NCBI RefSeq assembly: GCF_900110955.1
Contig: NZ_FOFR01000016.1
Location: 124,001-188,000 of the forward strand
Direction of reading: 5' to 3'
DNA from: Lentzea xinjiangensis
Lineage (GTDB): Bacteria > Actinomycetota > Actinomycetes > Mycobacteriales > Pseudonocardiaceae
Length of the DNA: 64,000 nucleotides
Below the pieces are notes generated by a model that was not told the DNA's origin, ran no database searches, and saw only the letters and a list, made by a program, of their open reading frames with translations. This document shows positions 24,731 through 33,371 of this stretch, one piece after another. Both the position numbers and the translations under genes were made by a program. Position 1 is the stretch's first letter, and every line of letters starts with the position of its first letter.

Positions 24731-26058
24731 TCTCCCGTTCGGTTCACGGCGAACGCGCGGAGCACGGCGTCGTCGCTCACGTCGATCATCTTGTTGCCCC
24801 ACCGGTCGGTGCCCGCACCGAGCGCGGGCCTGCCGTCGGGGAACGGGCCGCGCGAGGCGAACCCGGTGAGCCCGTCGAACACCGCCACGTAGTTCTCGGC
24901 CTGCGGGCGCCAGTCGAGCTCCGCCTCGCAGCGGCGCCGGCCCTCGAAGCCCAGGCGCGCGCGGCGTTCGGCGTCGTCCAGCAGGTCGAGCAACGACGTG
25001 GTGAACGCCTCGACGTCACCCGGCTCGACGTAGACGGCGCAGTCGCCGGCGGACACCACGGTCTCCGTCAGCCGGTACGAGACGACCGGCAGCGCGTAGG
25101 CCATGTACTCCATGGTCTTGTTCATAGTGGACACGTCGTTGAGAGGTGACAACGGATCCGGGCCGAGACCGGCGGAGGCGGTCGAGAGGTACCGGGTGAT
25201 CCGGTCGGGCCCGACGCGTCCCGTGAACTCCACGTAGGGGTCGAGCCCCCAAGCCGCTGCCTGCGCCTTCAGATCTTCGAGGCAGTCACCGAAGCCCAGC
25301 AGCGCGAACCGGACGTCGGTGCGGCCGCGGTCGAAGACCACCCTCCTGGCCACTTCCAGGACACCGTCGACGCCGTCCTGCGGGCCCATGATCCCGAGGT
25401 AGGCCACCAGGTGTTTGCCGCCGCGCCGGAGCTCGTCCACCCCCTCGACAGGTCGCATGACCGTGGTGTCCGGGCCGGAGCGCACGACGGCGGTGCGCTC
25501 GGGCGGCACGGAACCGCGCGTCCACGCGATCTTCTGGTACGAGGTGTTGGTGGACGTCACCCGGTCGGCGGTGCGGAACGTCCGGCGCTCCAGCCATTTC
25601 AGGACGCGGTACTGCGCTTTGCCCGCCACGCCGGTGGGCTCGCCGAAGCGGGACAGGAAGACCTCGGGGTTGAGGTCGTGGTGGTCGAAGACGAACTTGA
25701 CACCCCCGAGCCGCCACAACAACGCCAGCGCCCAGTACGTGTCCGGCGGGTTGCACGCCTGCATGACGTCGAACCGCCTGCGGGCGCGGACCTTCACGCT
25801 CAGCAACGCCGTGCGCACCCAGCAGTACAGGAACTCCCACGCATAGCCCAACGCGCCCTGCGCCTGGGGCGGCGGAGCGTACTTGTGGAGGTGCACTCCG
25901 TCGAGCAGTTGGTAAGCGGGATCACCAGGGCCCTTGGGGCAGATCACCGACACCTCGTACCCGGCCGCGGTGAGGGCGCGGCATTCCAGCCACACCCGGC
26001 GGTCCAGCGGCACGGGGAGGTTCTGCACGATGATCAGCACGTGCGGCGATGACGTCAC
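24727..26058 (-). CDS. Glycosyltransferase family 4
   Basis: 443 residues with a GT-B fold. N-terminal HVLIIVQNLPVPLDRRVWLECRALTAAGYEVSVICPKG is characteristic of WbuB/WcaI-like GT4 enzymes; the donor-binding part shows VAYLGIMGPQDGVDGVL, FALLGFGDCLEDLKAQA and the EX7E-like block around NKTMEYMAYALPVVSYRLTE. GTG 26058 is selected: it starts the family sequence and leaves a 111-bp divergent promoter region before the next gene, while an upstream start would nearly abolish it. Works in the cytoplasm building the repeat unit. Confidence 0.92.
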   Translation of the reverse strand: MTSSPHVLIIVQNLPVPLDRRVWLECRALTAAGYEVSVICPKGPGDPAYQLLDGVHLHKYAPPPQAQGALGYAWEFLYCWVRTALLSVKVRARRRFDVMQACNPPDTYWALALLWRLGGVKFVFDHHDLNPEVFLSRFGEPTGVAGKAQYRVLKWLERRTFRTADRVTSTNTSYQKIAWTRGSVPPERTAVVRSGPDTTVMRPVEGVDELRRGGKHLVAYLGIMGPQDGVDGVLEVARRVVFDRGRTDVRFALLGFGDCLEDLKAQAAAWGLDPYVEFTGRVGPDRITRYLSTASAGLGPDPLSPLNDVSTMNKTMEYMAYALPVVSYRLTETVVSAGDCAVYVEPGDVEAFTTSLLDLLDDAERRARLGFEGRRRCEAELDWRPQAENYVAVFDGLTGFASRGPFPDGRPALGAGTDRWGNKMIDVSDDAVLRAFAVNRTGE

Positions 26059-26169
26059 GCCTTGGTTCTCGTCCGGGAGGGCGAAACGGTTACAGCCCGC
26101 CCGCACCTCGTAACGGAGGTTCCGGATCTCTCGATGTAGCGAGAACAAGCCCCGGAGCGAGGAGCGGTT

Positions 26170-28179
26170 GTGGAGCGGTCACCTGTCGCGGTGGTCATCG
26201 TCACGTACCAGAGCGAACAGGTCATCGCCGGATGCCTGGACTCGCTGCCCGACGACGTGAGGGTCATCGTCGTCGACAACGCTTCCACCGACGGCACTGT
26301 GGCGGCCGCCACCCGCCCCGGCGTGGAGGTGCTGCGCAACGAGGTCAACGGCGGGTTCGCGGCGGGCGTGAACGCGGGCATCAAAGCCGCGGCGGGCCAC
26401 GACGTCCTCGTCCTGAACGCCGACATCCGCCTGCACCCCGGAGCCGTCGCGGCACTGCGCGCGACCGGCAAGCCGATCGCCGTGCCCCGCCTGGTCGACG
26501 AGAGCGGCGCGCTGTCGCACTCGCTGCGCCGCAGGCCCCGGGTCGCCGGCGCGGTCGCCGAGGCGCTCGTCGGCGGTGGCCGCGCCGGGCGGATCGGTCT
26601 GGGTGAGACGGTCACCGACGACAAGGCCTACCAGGGCGCGCACGCCGCCGACTGGGCGACCGGCTGCGCGTGGCTCGTCAGGCGCGAGGTCATCGAGCGG
26701 CACGGCCTGCTGGACGAGCGGTACTTCCTCTATTCGGAGGAGACCGACTACATGCTGCGGGCGGGCGGTGTGTGGTTCGAACCGCGCGCGACGGCCACGC
26801 ACATCGGCGGCGAAGTCTCCACGAACGCAAGGCTGTGGTCGATGCTCACCGCGAACAAGGTGCGGCTGCACCGCGAGCGGCACGGCCGGTTCGCCGGGTT
26901 CTCGATGTGGCTCGCGATGGTGCTCAACGAAGGGCTTCGCGCGCGGGCGCCGAAGCACCGCACGGCGTTGAAGGGCCTGTTCGGGATGCGGCGCTGGCCC
27001 ACGGAGGTGGCGTCGGAGGGACCGGGCTACCTGTGCTTCAGCGCGCAGGACTGGTGGTACCACAACCGGGCGCACTCGGACTTCCAGCTCCTGCGCCGAG
27101 TCGCCAAGCACCGCAAGGTGTTGCTGGTCAACAGCATCGGCCTGCGGATGCCCTCGCCGGGCAGGAGCACCCAGTTCCTGCGCCGCATCCTGCGCAAGGC
27201 CAAGAGCGTCGCGATGCTGGTGCGCCGGCCCATCGCGGAGACGCCGAACTTCTACGTGATGACGCCCGCTCCCCTGCCGTTCTACGGCAAACCGTGGCTG
27301 CGCAAGCTCAACTCGGTGCTGGTGCGCGCGCAGGTGCGTCTCGTGTGCCTCTTCCTGCGGATGGGCACCCCGGTCGTCGTCGCCACGATCCCCACCGCGT
27401 GGGACGTCGTGCAGCCCATGCGGCACAAGGGCCTGATCTTCAACCGCTCGGACCGGCACTCGGCGTTCCCCGAGGCCGACCAGGGCACCATCGCCGGGCT
27501 GGAGAACCAGCTCCTGTCCAATTCGGACACCGTGCTGTACGTCTCGCGGGCGTTGCAGCAGGAGGAGTCCGCGCTGACCGGCGAGCGCGCGCACTTCCTC
27601 GACCACGGCGTCGACGTCGACCACTTCACGCGGCGCGACGAGCTGCCGGCGGACATCGCGTCGATCCCGGGGCCGCGCATCGGGTTCTTCGGCAGCCTCG
27701 ACGACTACCTGGTCGACTTCGACCTGCTCGAGAGGGTCGCGCAGGAGTTCCCCGACGCGTCGGTGGTGCTGATCGGTGACGCCACCTGCTCGATGGAGCG
27801 CTACGACAGGTATCCCAACGTGCACTGGCTCGGCTTCCGCTCCTACGAGCAGATCCCCGGCTACGGCTCGGCTTTCGACGTGGCGCTGATGCCGTGGCTC
27901 GACAACGACTGGATCAAGCACGCGAACCCGATCAAGATGAAGGAGTACCTCGCCCTGGGCCTCGCCGTGGTGTCCACGGACTTCCCCGAGGTCGAGCGCT
28001 ACTCCGACGTCATCCGCATCGCGTCCGGCGAGGCCGACTTCATCGACTTGGTCCGCCTGACGCTCAAGGACGGCGGGCTCAGGACGCCGGCCGAACGGCG
28101 CGCGGCCGTCCTGACCGCCTCGTGGGACTCCCGCGCGCGTGAGCTGATGCGGCTCGCCGAAGACGCCGGGAGGCGATGA
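26170..28179 (+). CDS. Bifunctional GT2-GT4 glycosyltransferase fusion
   Basis: 669 residues with two catalytic halves. Residues 1-280 are a GT2 (rhamnosyltransferase-type) domain: VAVVIVTYQSEQ, IVVDNASTDGT, LVLNADIRL (DxD-like), YSEETDYMLRAGGV. Residues 290-669 are a GT4/GT-B domain: LVNSIGLRMPSPGRS, YVSRALQQEE, GPRIGFFGSLDDYLVDFDLL, IKMKEYLALGLAVVSTDFPEVERYS. The fusion could add two sugars in succession. GTG start has GGAG upstream; the stop overlaps the next gene's region (TGACCATG). Confidence 0.9.
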   Translation: MERSPVAVVIVTYQSEQVIAGCLDSLPDDVRVIVVDNASTDGTVAAATRPGVEVLRNEVNGGFAAGVNAGIKAAAGHDVLVLNADIRLHPGAVAALRATGKPIAVPRLVDESGALSHSLRRRPRVAGAVAEALVGGGRAGRIGLGETVTDDKAYQGAHAADWATGCAWLVRREVIERHGLLDERYFLYSEETDYMLRAGGVWFEPRATATHIGGEVSTNARLWSMLTANKVRLHRERHGRFAGFSMWLAMVLNEGLRARAPKHRTALKGLFGMRRWPTEVASEGPGYLCFSAQDWWYHNRAHSDFQLLRRVAKHRKVLLVNSIGLRMPSPGRSTQFLRRILRKAKSVAMLVRRPIAETPNFYVMTPAPLPFYGKPWLRKLNSVLVRAQVRLVCLFLRMGTPVVVATIPTAWDVVQPMRHKGLIFNRSDRHSAFPEADQGTIAGLENQLLSNSDTVLYVSRALQQEESALTGERAHFLDHGVDVDHFTRRDELPADIASIPGPRIGFFGSLDDYLVDFDLLERVAQEFPDASVVLIGDATCSMERYDRYPNVHWLGFRSYEQIPGYGSAFDVALMPWLDNDWIKHANPIKMKEYLALGLAVVSTDFPEVERYSDVIRIASGEADFIDLVRLTLKDGGLRTPAERRAAVLTASWDSRARELMRLAEDAGRR

Positions 28180-28181
28180 CC

Positions 28182-30005
28182 ATGTGCGGAATCGCAGGCG
28201 TCAGGCGGTTCGACGGCGCGCCCGTCTCCCGCGAGCTGCTCGCGGAGATGGCGAAGCGGCTGCACCACCGGGGACCCGACGACAGCGGCTTCTTCTCCGA
28301 CGGCCCGATCGGCTTCGCCCACACCCGGCTGTCGATCATCGACCTGGCCGGGTCGCCGCAGCCGATGGCCGGCGCGTCGGGCACCACGACGATCGCGTTC
28401 AACGGCGAGATCCTGAACTACCGGCAGCTGCGCGCCGAGCTCGCGTACCCGTTCCGGACGCAGGGCGACACCGAGGTGCTGCTGGCGCTGTACGAGCTGC
28501 ACGGGCCGTCGGCGGTCGCCAAGCTGCGCGGCCAGTTCGCGTACGCGCTGCACGACGCCGCCAGCGGTGAGACGCACCTGTTCCGCGACCGGCTGGGGAT
28601 CCTGCCGCTGTACTACTACGCGGACTCGGCCGTGTTCGCGTTCGCGTCCGAGATCAAGGCGCTGCTGCCGGTGCTCGGCTCGGTGAACGTCGACCACGAG
28701 TCGTTGCACGACTACCTGGCGCACCGGTCGGTGCCCGCGCCCCACACGCTCGTGCGGGGCGTGCGGAAGCTGCCGCCGGGCCACCACCTGGTGGTGTCGG
28801 CCGACGGCTCGGTGCGGGCGTCGCCGTACTGGGAGCTGCCGCGCGAGCCGGAGATCCGGTCCGTGCCGCCCGCCGAGGCCGTCCGGCTGGTCGAGGAGGC
28901 GCTGACGGCGTCCGTGCGCGACGCGCTGGTCGCGGACGTGCCGGTCGGCGCGTACCTGTCCGGCGGCGTCGACTCGTCGCTGATCGCCGCGCTGGTGGCG
29001 CGCGAGCGCGAGGGCGGCCTGCTGCACACGTTCTCCGCCGGCTTCGGCGACCCGCGGGTCGACGAGCTGCACTGGGCGCAGAAGGTCGCCGGGATCGTCG
29101 GCAGCGAGCACCACGAGGTGGTCGTGACGGCCGAGGACTTCCGCGACGGCTGGGCGAAGCTCTCCTGGCACCGCGACGCGCCGCTGTCCGAGCCCGCCGA
29201 CGTGGCCGTGTTCCGCCTCGCCGAGCTGGCACGCCGGGACGTGAAGGTCGTGCTGTCCGGCGAGGGCAGCGACGAGCTCTTCGGCGGCTACCCCAAGTAC
29301 CGCTTCGCCCAGGCGACCCGCCTCGCGGGTGCGGCGCCCTCGTCCCTCCTGCGGCGCTTGGAGAAGGCGCTGCCCGCCTCCGGGGCACGGCTGGGCGTCG
29401 CGTTGCGCGCCATCGCCGAACCCTCCTACGCCGAACGCCTGCGCGGCTGGTTCGCGCCCTTCACGGTGGCCGAGCGGGCCGCGCTGCTGGGCGGTCCGGC
29501 GGCGCGGCCGGTGCCGGCGCCGTACCGGACCGGGCGTGGGGACGCGGTGCGGCGCATGCTCTACGCCGACTCGCACACCTGGCTCGCCGACAACCTGCTG
29601 GAGCGCGGCGACCGCATGTCGATGGCCGCGTCGCTGGAGCTGCGCCCGCCGTTCCTCGACCACCGGCTGGCGGAGCTGGCGTTCTCGTTGCCCAGCGACG
29701 TGAAGGTCCGGGGCGGCACCACCAAGTGGGTGGTGAAGGAGGTGGCGCGCCGGCACCTGCCCGCCGACGTCGTCGACCGGCCCAAGTCGGGCTTCAAGGT
29801 GCCGCTGGACGCGTGGTTCCGCGACGGGTTGCGGGACATGGCCTACGACCTGCTGACCGGGCCGACCTCGTTCGTGGGCAAGACCTTCGACCGGGCCGCG
29901 GTCAGGTCGCTGCTCGACGACCACGACTCGGGTGACCGCAACGAGCAGCCGCGCATCTGGACGCTGCTGTCGCTCGAGGTGTGGCACCAGACGTTGAGCT
30001 GGTGA
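28182..30005 (+). CDS. asnB: AsnB-type glutamine-dependent amidotransferase
   Basis: 607 residues. Start ATG 28182 is required: it places the nucleophile Cys at position 2 (MCGIAG), with an ATG two codons earlier rejected. Class II glutaminase domain to about residue 200 (RGPDDSG, RLSIIDL), then synthetase domain with the PP-loop YLSGGVDSSL, FGDPRVDELHWA, VLSGEGSDELFGGY. In polysaccharide loci such enzymes often amidate uronic acids rather than make free Asn; the ugd gene nearby would supply the acid. Both roles remain possible. Confidence 0.92.
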   Translation: MCGIAGVRRFDGAPVSRELLAEMAKRLHHRGPDDSGFFSDGPIGFAHTRLSIIDLAGSPQPMAGASGTTTIAFNGEILNYRQLRAELAYPFRTQGDTEVLLALYELHGPSAVAKLRGQFAYALHDAASGETHLFRDRLGILPLYYYADSAVFAFASEIKALLPVLGSVNVDHESLHDYLAHRSVPAPHTLVRGVRKLPPGHHLVVSADGSVRASPYWELPREPEIRSVPPAEAVRLVEEALTASVRDALVADVPVGAYLSGGVDSSLIAALVAREREGGLLHTFSAGFGDPRVDELHWAQKVAGIVGSEHHEVVVTAEDFRDGWAKLSWHRDAPLSEPADVAVFRLAELARRDVKVVLSGEGSDELFGGYPKYRFAQATRLAGAAPSSLLRRLEKALPASGARLGVALRAIAEPSYAERLRGWFAPFTVAERAALLGGPAARPVPAPYRTGRGDAVRRMLYADSHTWLADNLLERGDRMSMAASLELRPPFLDHRLAELAFSLPSDVKVRGGTTKWVVKEVARRHLPADVVDRPKSGFKVPLDAWFRDGLRDMAYDLLTGPTSFVGKTFDRAAVRSLLDDHDSGDRNEQPRIWTLLSLEVWHQTLSW

Positions 30006-30010
30006 GCGCC

Positions 30011-30094
30011 GTGGCGCAGGCGTTCCCCGGTCCGCACCGGGTCCCGCGCGCCGAGGCACCCGCACCACCCGCACCACCGGCAGGAGGCCCATGA
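30011..30094 (+). CDS. Possible 27-residue micro-ORF after asnB
   Basis: GTG 30011 opens a 27-codon frame with Pro/Ala-rich content (APAPPAPPAGGP near its end) whose TGA overlaps the ATG at 30091. No clear ribosome site. It might only be leader sequence between asnB and the MFS gene. Confidence 0.25.
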   Translation: MAQAFPGPHRVPRAEAPAPPAPPAGGP

Positions 30095-30192
30095 CCCTGG
30101 ACCCGCCCCTCACCAGCCCACCCCGCACCACCTCACTCCGCCGCCGGGAGCCGCTCGTCGTCCTGCCCGCGGCCGGAACACCGGGCTGGTAG
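30091..30192 (+). CDS. Possible 33-residue leader peptide before the MFS gene
   Basis: ATG 30091 has AGGAGG at 30082-30087, one of the best ribosome sites in the window though only 3 bases from the start. The product is Pro/Thr/Arg-rich (PPRTTSLRRREPLVV) and its TAG ends 3 bases before the GTG of the MFS gene. It may couple translation into that gene. Not similar to anything I recognise. Confidence 0.35.
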   Translation: MTLDPPLTSPPRTTSLRRREPLVVLPAAGTPGW

Positions 30193-30195
30193 GCC

Positions 30196-31419
30196 GTGTA
30201 CGTCGCCTCGTCGCGCCCAGCCAGGACCGACTTCCGCAAGCGGTTGCCGGGCACCGTCTTCGCGCTCGGCACCGTCAGCCTGCTGACCGACGTCTCCGCC
30301 GAGATGATCACCGCGTTCCTGCCCGTCTACCTGCTGTTCACGCTGCAGCTCGGCTACGCGCAGTTCGGCCTGCTCGACGGCATCTACACCGGTGCCACGG
30401 CGGTCCTCAGGCTCGTGGGCGGCGGCGTGGCGGACAAGTTCCGCAAGCCCAAGGCCGTCGCGGCCGCCGGTTACGGCCTGTCCGCCGCCACCAAGCTCTT
30501 CTTCCCCCTGGTAGGCGCGTCCGCGTTCGGCATCGGCGCGCTGATGGCCGCGGACCGGGCGGGCAAGGGCATCCGGACCGCGCCCAGGGACGCGATGATC
30601 TCGCTCGCCACGCCGGAGGACCGGCTCGGCGCGGCGTTCGGCGTGCACCGGAGCATGGACACGGTCGGGGCGCTGCTGGGCCCGCTCGTCACGTTCCTGC
30701 TGCTCGCCCAGATCGGCATGGTGCCGGGCCCGGTCTTCGCGGTGTCGGCGGCCTTCGCGGTCATCGGGCTGATCGTGCTGATCTCGTTCGTCCGGGAGCC
30801 GAAGACCGGCGAGGCGAAGGGGCCGCGGCCGTCGTTCAAGGCGGGCCTCGGGCTGCTCGACGACAGGCAGTTCCGCCGCACCACCGTCTCGGCCGGGCTG
30901 CTGGGCCTCGCCACGGTGTCCGACGCGTTCGTCTACGTGCTGGTGCAGAAGGCCACGAACATCTCGCTCGGCTACCTGCCCCTGCTCCCGCTCGGCACGG
31001 CGGTCGTCTTCCTCGCGGCCGCCGCGCCGCTCGGGAAGCTCTCGGACCGGCTCGGGCGCTGGCGGATGTTCCTCATCGGCCACGGCTTGCTGCTCGGCGT
31101 GTACGCGTTGCTGTTCATCCCGCGGGGCGGGATGGGCGTCGCCATCGCGGCTCTGCTGCTGCACGGGCTGTTCTACGCCGCCACCGACGGCGTGCTGTCG
31201 GCCAAGGTGAGCGAGTCGGCGCCGGAGTCGCTGCGGGCCTCCGGCCTGAGCGTCGTGCAGACCGGGCAGGCGCTGGGGCGGCTGGTGTCCTCCGTCGCCT
31301 TCGGACTGCTGCTGCAGTACACGAGCATCACGACGGGCGTCGCGGTGGCGCTGGTGGCGCTCACCGCGACGCTGGTCGTGAGCTACGGGATCAACCGCGA
31401 GCAGCCAGCTTCTGCTTGA
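30196..31419 (+). CDS. MFS transporter
   Basis: 407 residues, about twelve membrane helices with MFS motif A-like GGGVADKFRKPK between helices 2 and 3 and a second copy GKLSDRLGRWRM in the C-half. RAGKGIRTAPRDAMISL in helix 4-5 loop recalls a subgroup found near glycan and resistance genes. Substrate not determinable. Embedded in the polysaccharide locus right after asnB; its end overlaps the convergent glycosyltransferase gene by 29 bases. Confidence 0.88.
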   Translation: MYVASSRPARTDFRKRLPGTVFALGTVSLLTDVSAEMITAFLPVYLLFTLQLGYAQFGLLDGIYTGATAVLRLVGGGVADKFRKPKAVAAAGYGLSAATKLFFPLVGASAFGIGALMAADRAGKGIRTAPRDAMISLATPEDRLGAAFGVHRSMDTVGALLGPLVTFLLLAQIGMVPGPVFAVSAAFAVIGLIVLISFVREPKTGEAKGPRPSFKAGLGLLDDRQFRRTTVSAGLLGLATVSDAFVYVLVQKATNISLGYLPLLPLGTAVVFLAAAAPLGKLSDRLGRWRMFLIGHGLLLGVYALLFIPRGGMGVAIAALLLHGLFYAATDGVLSAKVSESAPESLRASGLSVVQTGQALGRLVSSVAFGLLLQYTSITTGVAVALVALTATLVVSYGINREQPASA

Positions 31420-32236
31420 TGCTCTCGAAGCCGTTCTCGCCCAGCACCTTCATGGCGGCGTTCTTCGCGGCGACGCGCCCGGAGTCGCGGAGGAACCGGA
31501 TCGGCTGGGACACCAGGCGGTCCTGCGCCACGGCCCGCGGCCCCGGCGCGGAGACGTCGTCCAGCGACGCGCCGAAAGCGGCCCTGTACGGCTCGGGCGG
31601 GACGAGCCGGCCGCGCGTGCGGTTCGAGACGTTGCCGCCGTGCACGACCTGCAGCCACGCCGGCGCGCCGCCCAGCTCCACGGCGGGGAGGTGCAGGTGC
31701 ATCCGGTTGTGCCAGTGCGCCCAGCAGGTCACCGGCTCGTCCCAGCTCTCGCGGACCGAGACGAACGCGTTGTGCCGGTCCACCCGGTGGTACAGCCCGC
31801 CCGGCGCTTTGATCAGGCCGTTGACCAGGTAGTAGGCCGCCGTGGTGGTGGGCCGGGGAGCGGCGCGGAGGCGTTCGGCGAAGTCGGCGGCGAGACCGTC
31901 GTCGTTGTCGAGGTTCGTGGTGATGAGCTCGGAGCCGGTCCGGCCGAAGAGGGACCGGATGTCCGACCTCAGCTCTTCGCGGGAGACCTCCGCGCGGTAG
32001 ACGGGCGTGTACGCGTCACCGTGGGAGGCGATCCTGTCCTTGAGCCAGGAGGGTGACTCGGGGTCGAAGTAGACGAGCCACCGCGGCCGTTCGCCGGTCT
32101 GCGCGAGAACCGATGGCAGGCAGTAGCGCTCGAACAGCGCAACGCGTTCGGTCAGCCATCCTTCCTTCGCCCGGACGTAGCTCTCCGCCCCTTTCGACGG
32201 CAGGTTGAAGCGCGTCAGGATGACGTGGTCGGCCAT
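31391..32236 (-). CDS. Putative rhamnosyl transferase-like glycosyltransferase
   Basis: 281 residues similar to the Rhamno_transf family: VILTRFNLPSKGAES, WLTERVALFERYCLPSVLAQ, WLVYFDPESPSWLKDRI, SELITTNLDNDDGLAADFAERL (metal-binding DxD-like NLDNDD) and a C-terminal LQVVHGGNVSN. ATG 32236 has AAGGGGAG upstream; an earlier ATG at 32257 lacks one. Only minus-strand gene in this part of the locus, so it has its own promoter in the 90-bp gap before 32328. Confidence 0.85.
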   Translation of the reverse strand: MADHVILTRFNLPSKGAESYVRAKEGWLTERVALFERYCLPSVLAQTGERPRWLVYFDPESPSWLKDRIASHGDAYTPVYRAEVSREELRSDIRSLFGRTGSELITTNLDNDDGLAADFAERLRAAPRPTTTAAYYLVNGLIKAPGGLYHRVDRHNAFVSVRESWDEPVTCWAHWHNRMHLHLPAVELGGAPAWLQVVHGGNVSNRTRGRLVPPEPYRAAFGASLDDVSAPGPRAVAQDRLVSQPIRFLRDSGRVAAKNAAMKVLGENGFESIKQKLAARG

Positions 32237-32327
32237 GACTCCCCTTACTCCGGTCACCCCTACATCGCCCGATGAGCCCGAAACGTTGCGGGGCTAACGA
32301 ATGCGTGGCCGGACCGATAACCAGGTT

Positions 32328-33371
32328 GTGCCAACGCTTCCCACAGTGGACGTCGTGATCCCCTGTTACAACTACGCCCACTTCCTGCCGGTCTGCGTCC
32401 GCAGTGTCCTGGACCAGCCCGGTGTGGACGTGCGGGTGCTGGTGATCGACGACACGTCGTCGGACGACACACCCGAGGTGATGGCCCGGCTGATGGCCGC
32501 CGACAAGCGCGTCGAGGGCTACCGGCACGAGGTGAACAGGGGGCACATCGCCACCTACAACGAGGGCCTGCTGGACTGGGCGAACGCGGACTACACGGTG
32601 CTGCTGTCCGCGGACGACCTGCTGGCGCCGGGGGCGTTGCAGCGCGCCGCCGCCGTCTTCGAGCGCAACCCCGACGTGGGCATGGTGTACGGCCGCGTCG
32701 TGTACTACAGCGACCACACCGCGTTGCCGAGGGTCGCCCGGCTGCCGGTGACGTCGAAGGTGTGGCGCGGCGAGGAGTGGATCGCGAACCGCTTCCGCAG
32801 CAGCCGCAACGTGATCTCCTCACCCGAGGTCGTGGTGCGCACCGAGGTGCAGCAGAAGGTCGGCGGCTACCGCTCGGACCTGCCGCACGCGGGCGACCTG
32901 GAGATGTGGCTGCGGATCGCGGCCGTGTCCGACATCGGCTACGTCAGCGGCAGGCCCGGCGCGTACTACCGGGTGCACGAGAACTCCATGATGCGCACGA
33001 CGTTCAAGTCGGTGTTCGCCGACCTCGAACAGCGCCGTGACGTGTTCGACCTGGTGCTGGAGCAGAACCCCGGCCTGCCGGGACACCTCAGGGCGTTGGC
33101 GCGCAAGGCCATCGCGGCCGACGCGCTGTGGCGCGCGGTGCGGCTGCACGACCGCGACCGGCTCGACGGCACCGAGGCGGAGCTGCTGGCCTTCGCCCGC
33201 GAGACCTACCCGGACCTGGAGGAGCTGCCGGAGCACCGGGCGCTCCTGCGGCGCGGGAGGTTCAGCCCGGCGTTGCTCAACCGCACCCAGCTCTTCCTCG
33301 CGCCGCACGCCTACAAGCGCGCCAAGCTGTGGGCGGGCACGCAGCACTGGAAGTGGCGGGGCGAGTGGTGA
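32328..33371 (+). CDS. Glycosyltransferase family 2
   Basis: 347 residues, GT-A fold: VDVVIPCYNYAHFLPVCVRSVL, VLVIDDTSSDDTPEVM, YTVLLSADDLLAPGAL (DxD), GYRSDLPHAGDLEMWLRIA (acceptor/catalytic ED region). GTG 32328 is preferred because a GATAAC -10-like element lies 6 bases upstream, suggesting a leaderless message; ATG 32301 would add nine residues. Its stop overlaps the flippase start (GTGA). Confidence 0.9.
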   Translation: MPTLPTVDVVIPCYNYAHFLPVCVRSVLDQPGVDVRVLVIDDTSSDDTPEVMARLMAADKRVEGYRHEVNRGHIATYNEGLLDWANADYTVLLSADDLLAPGALQRAAAVFERNPDVGMVYGRVVYYSDHTALPRVARLPVTSKVWRGEEWIANRFRSSRNVISSPEVVVRTEVQQKVGGYRSDLPHAGDLEMWLRIAAVSDIGYVSGRPGAYYRVHENSMMRTTFKSVFADLEQRRDVFDLVLEQNPGLPGHLRALARKAIAADALWRAVRLHDRDRLDGTEAELLAFARETYPDLEELPEHRALLRRGRFSPALLNRTQLFLAPHAYKRAKLWAGTQHWKWRGEW

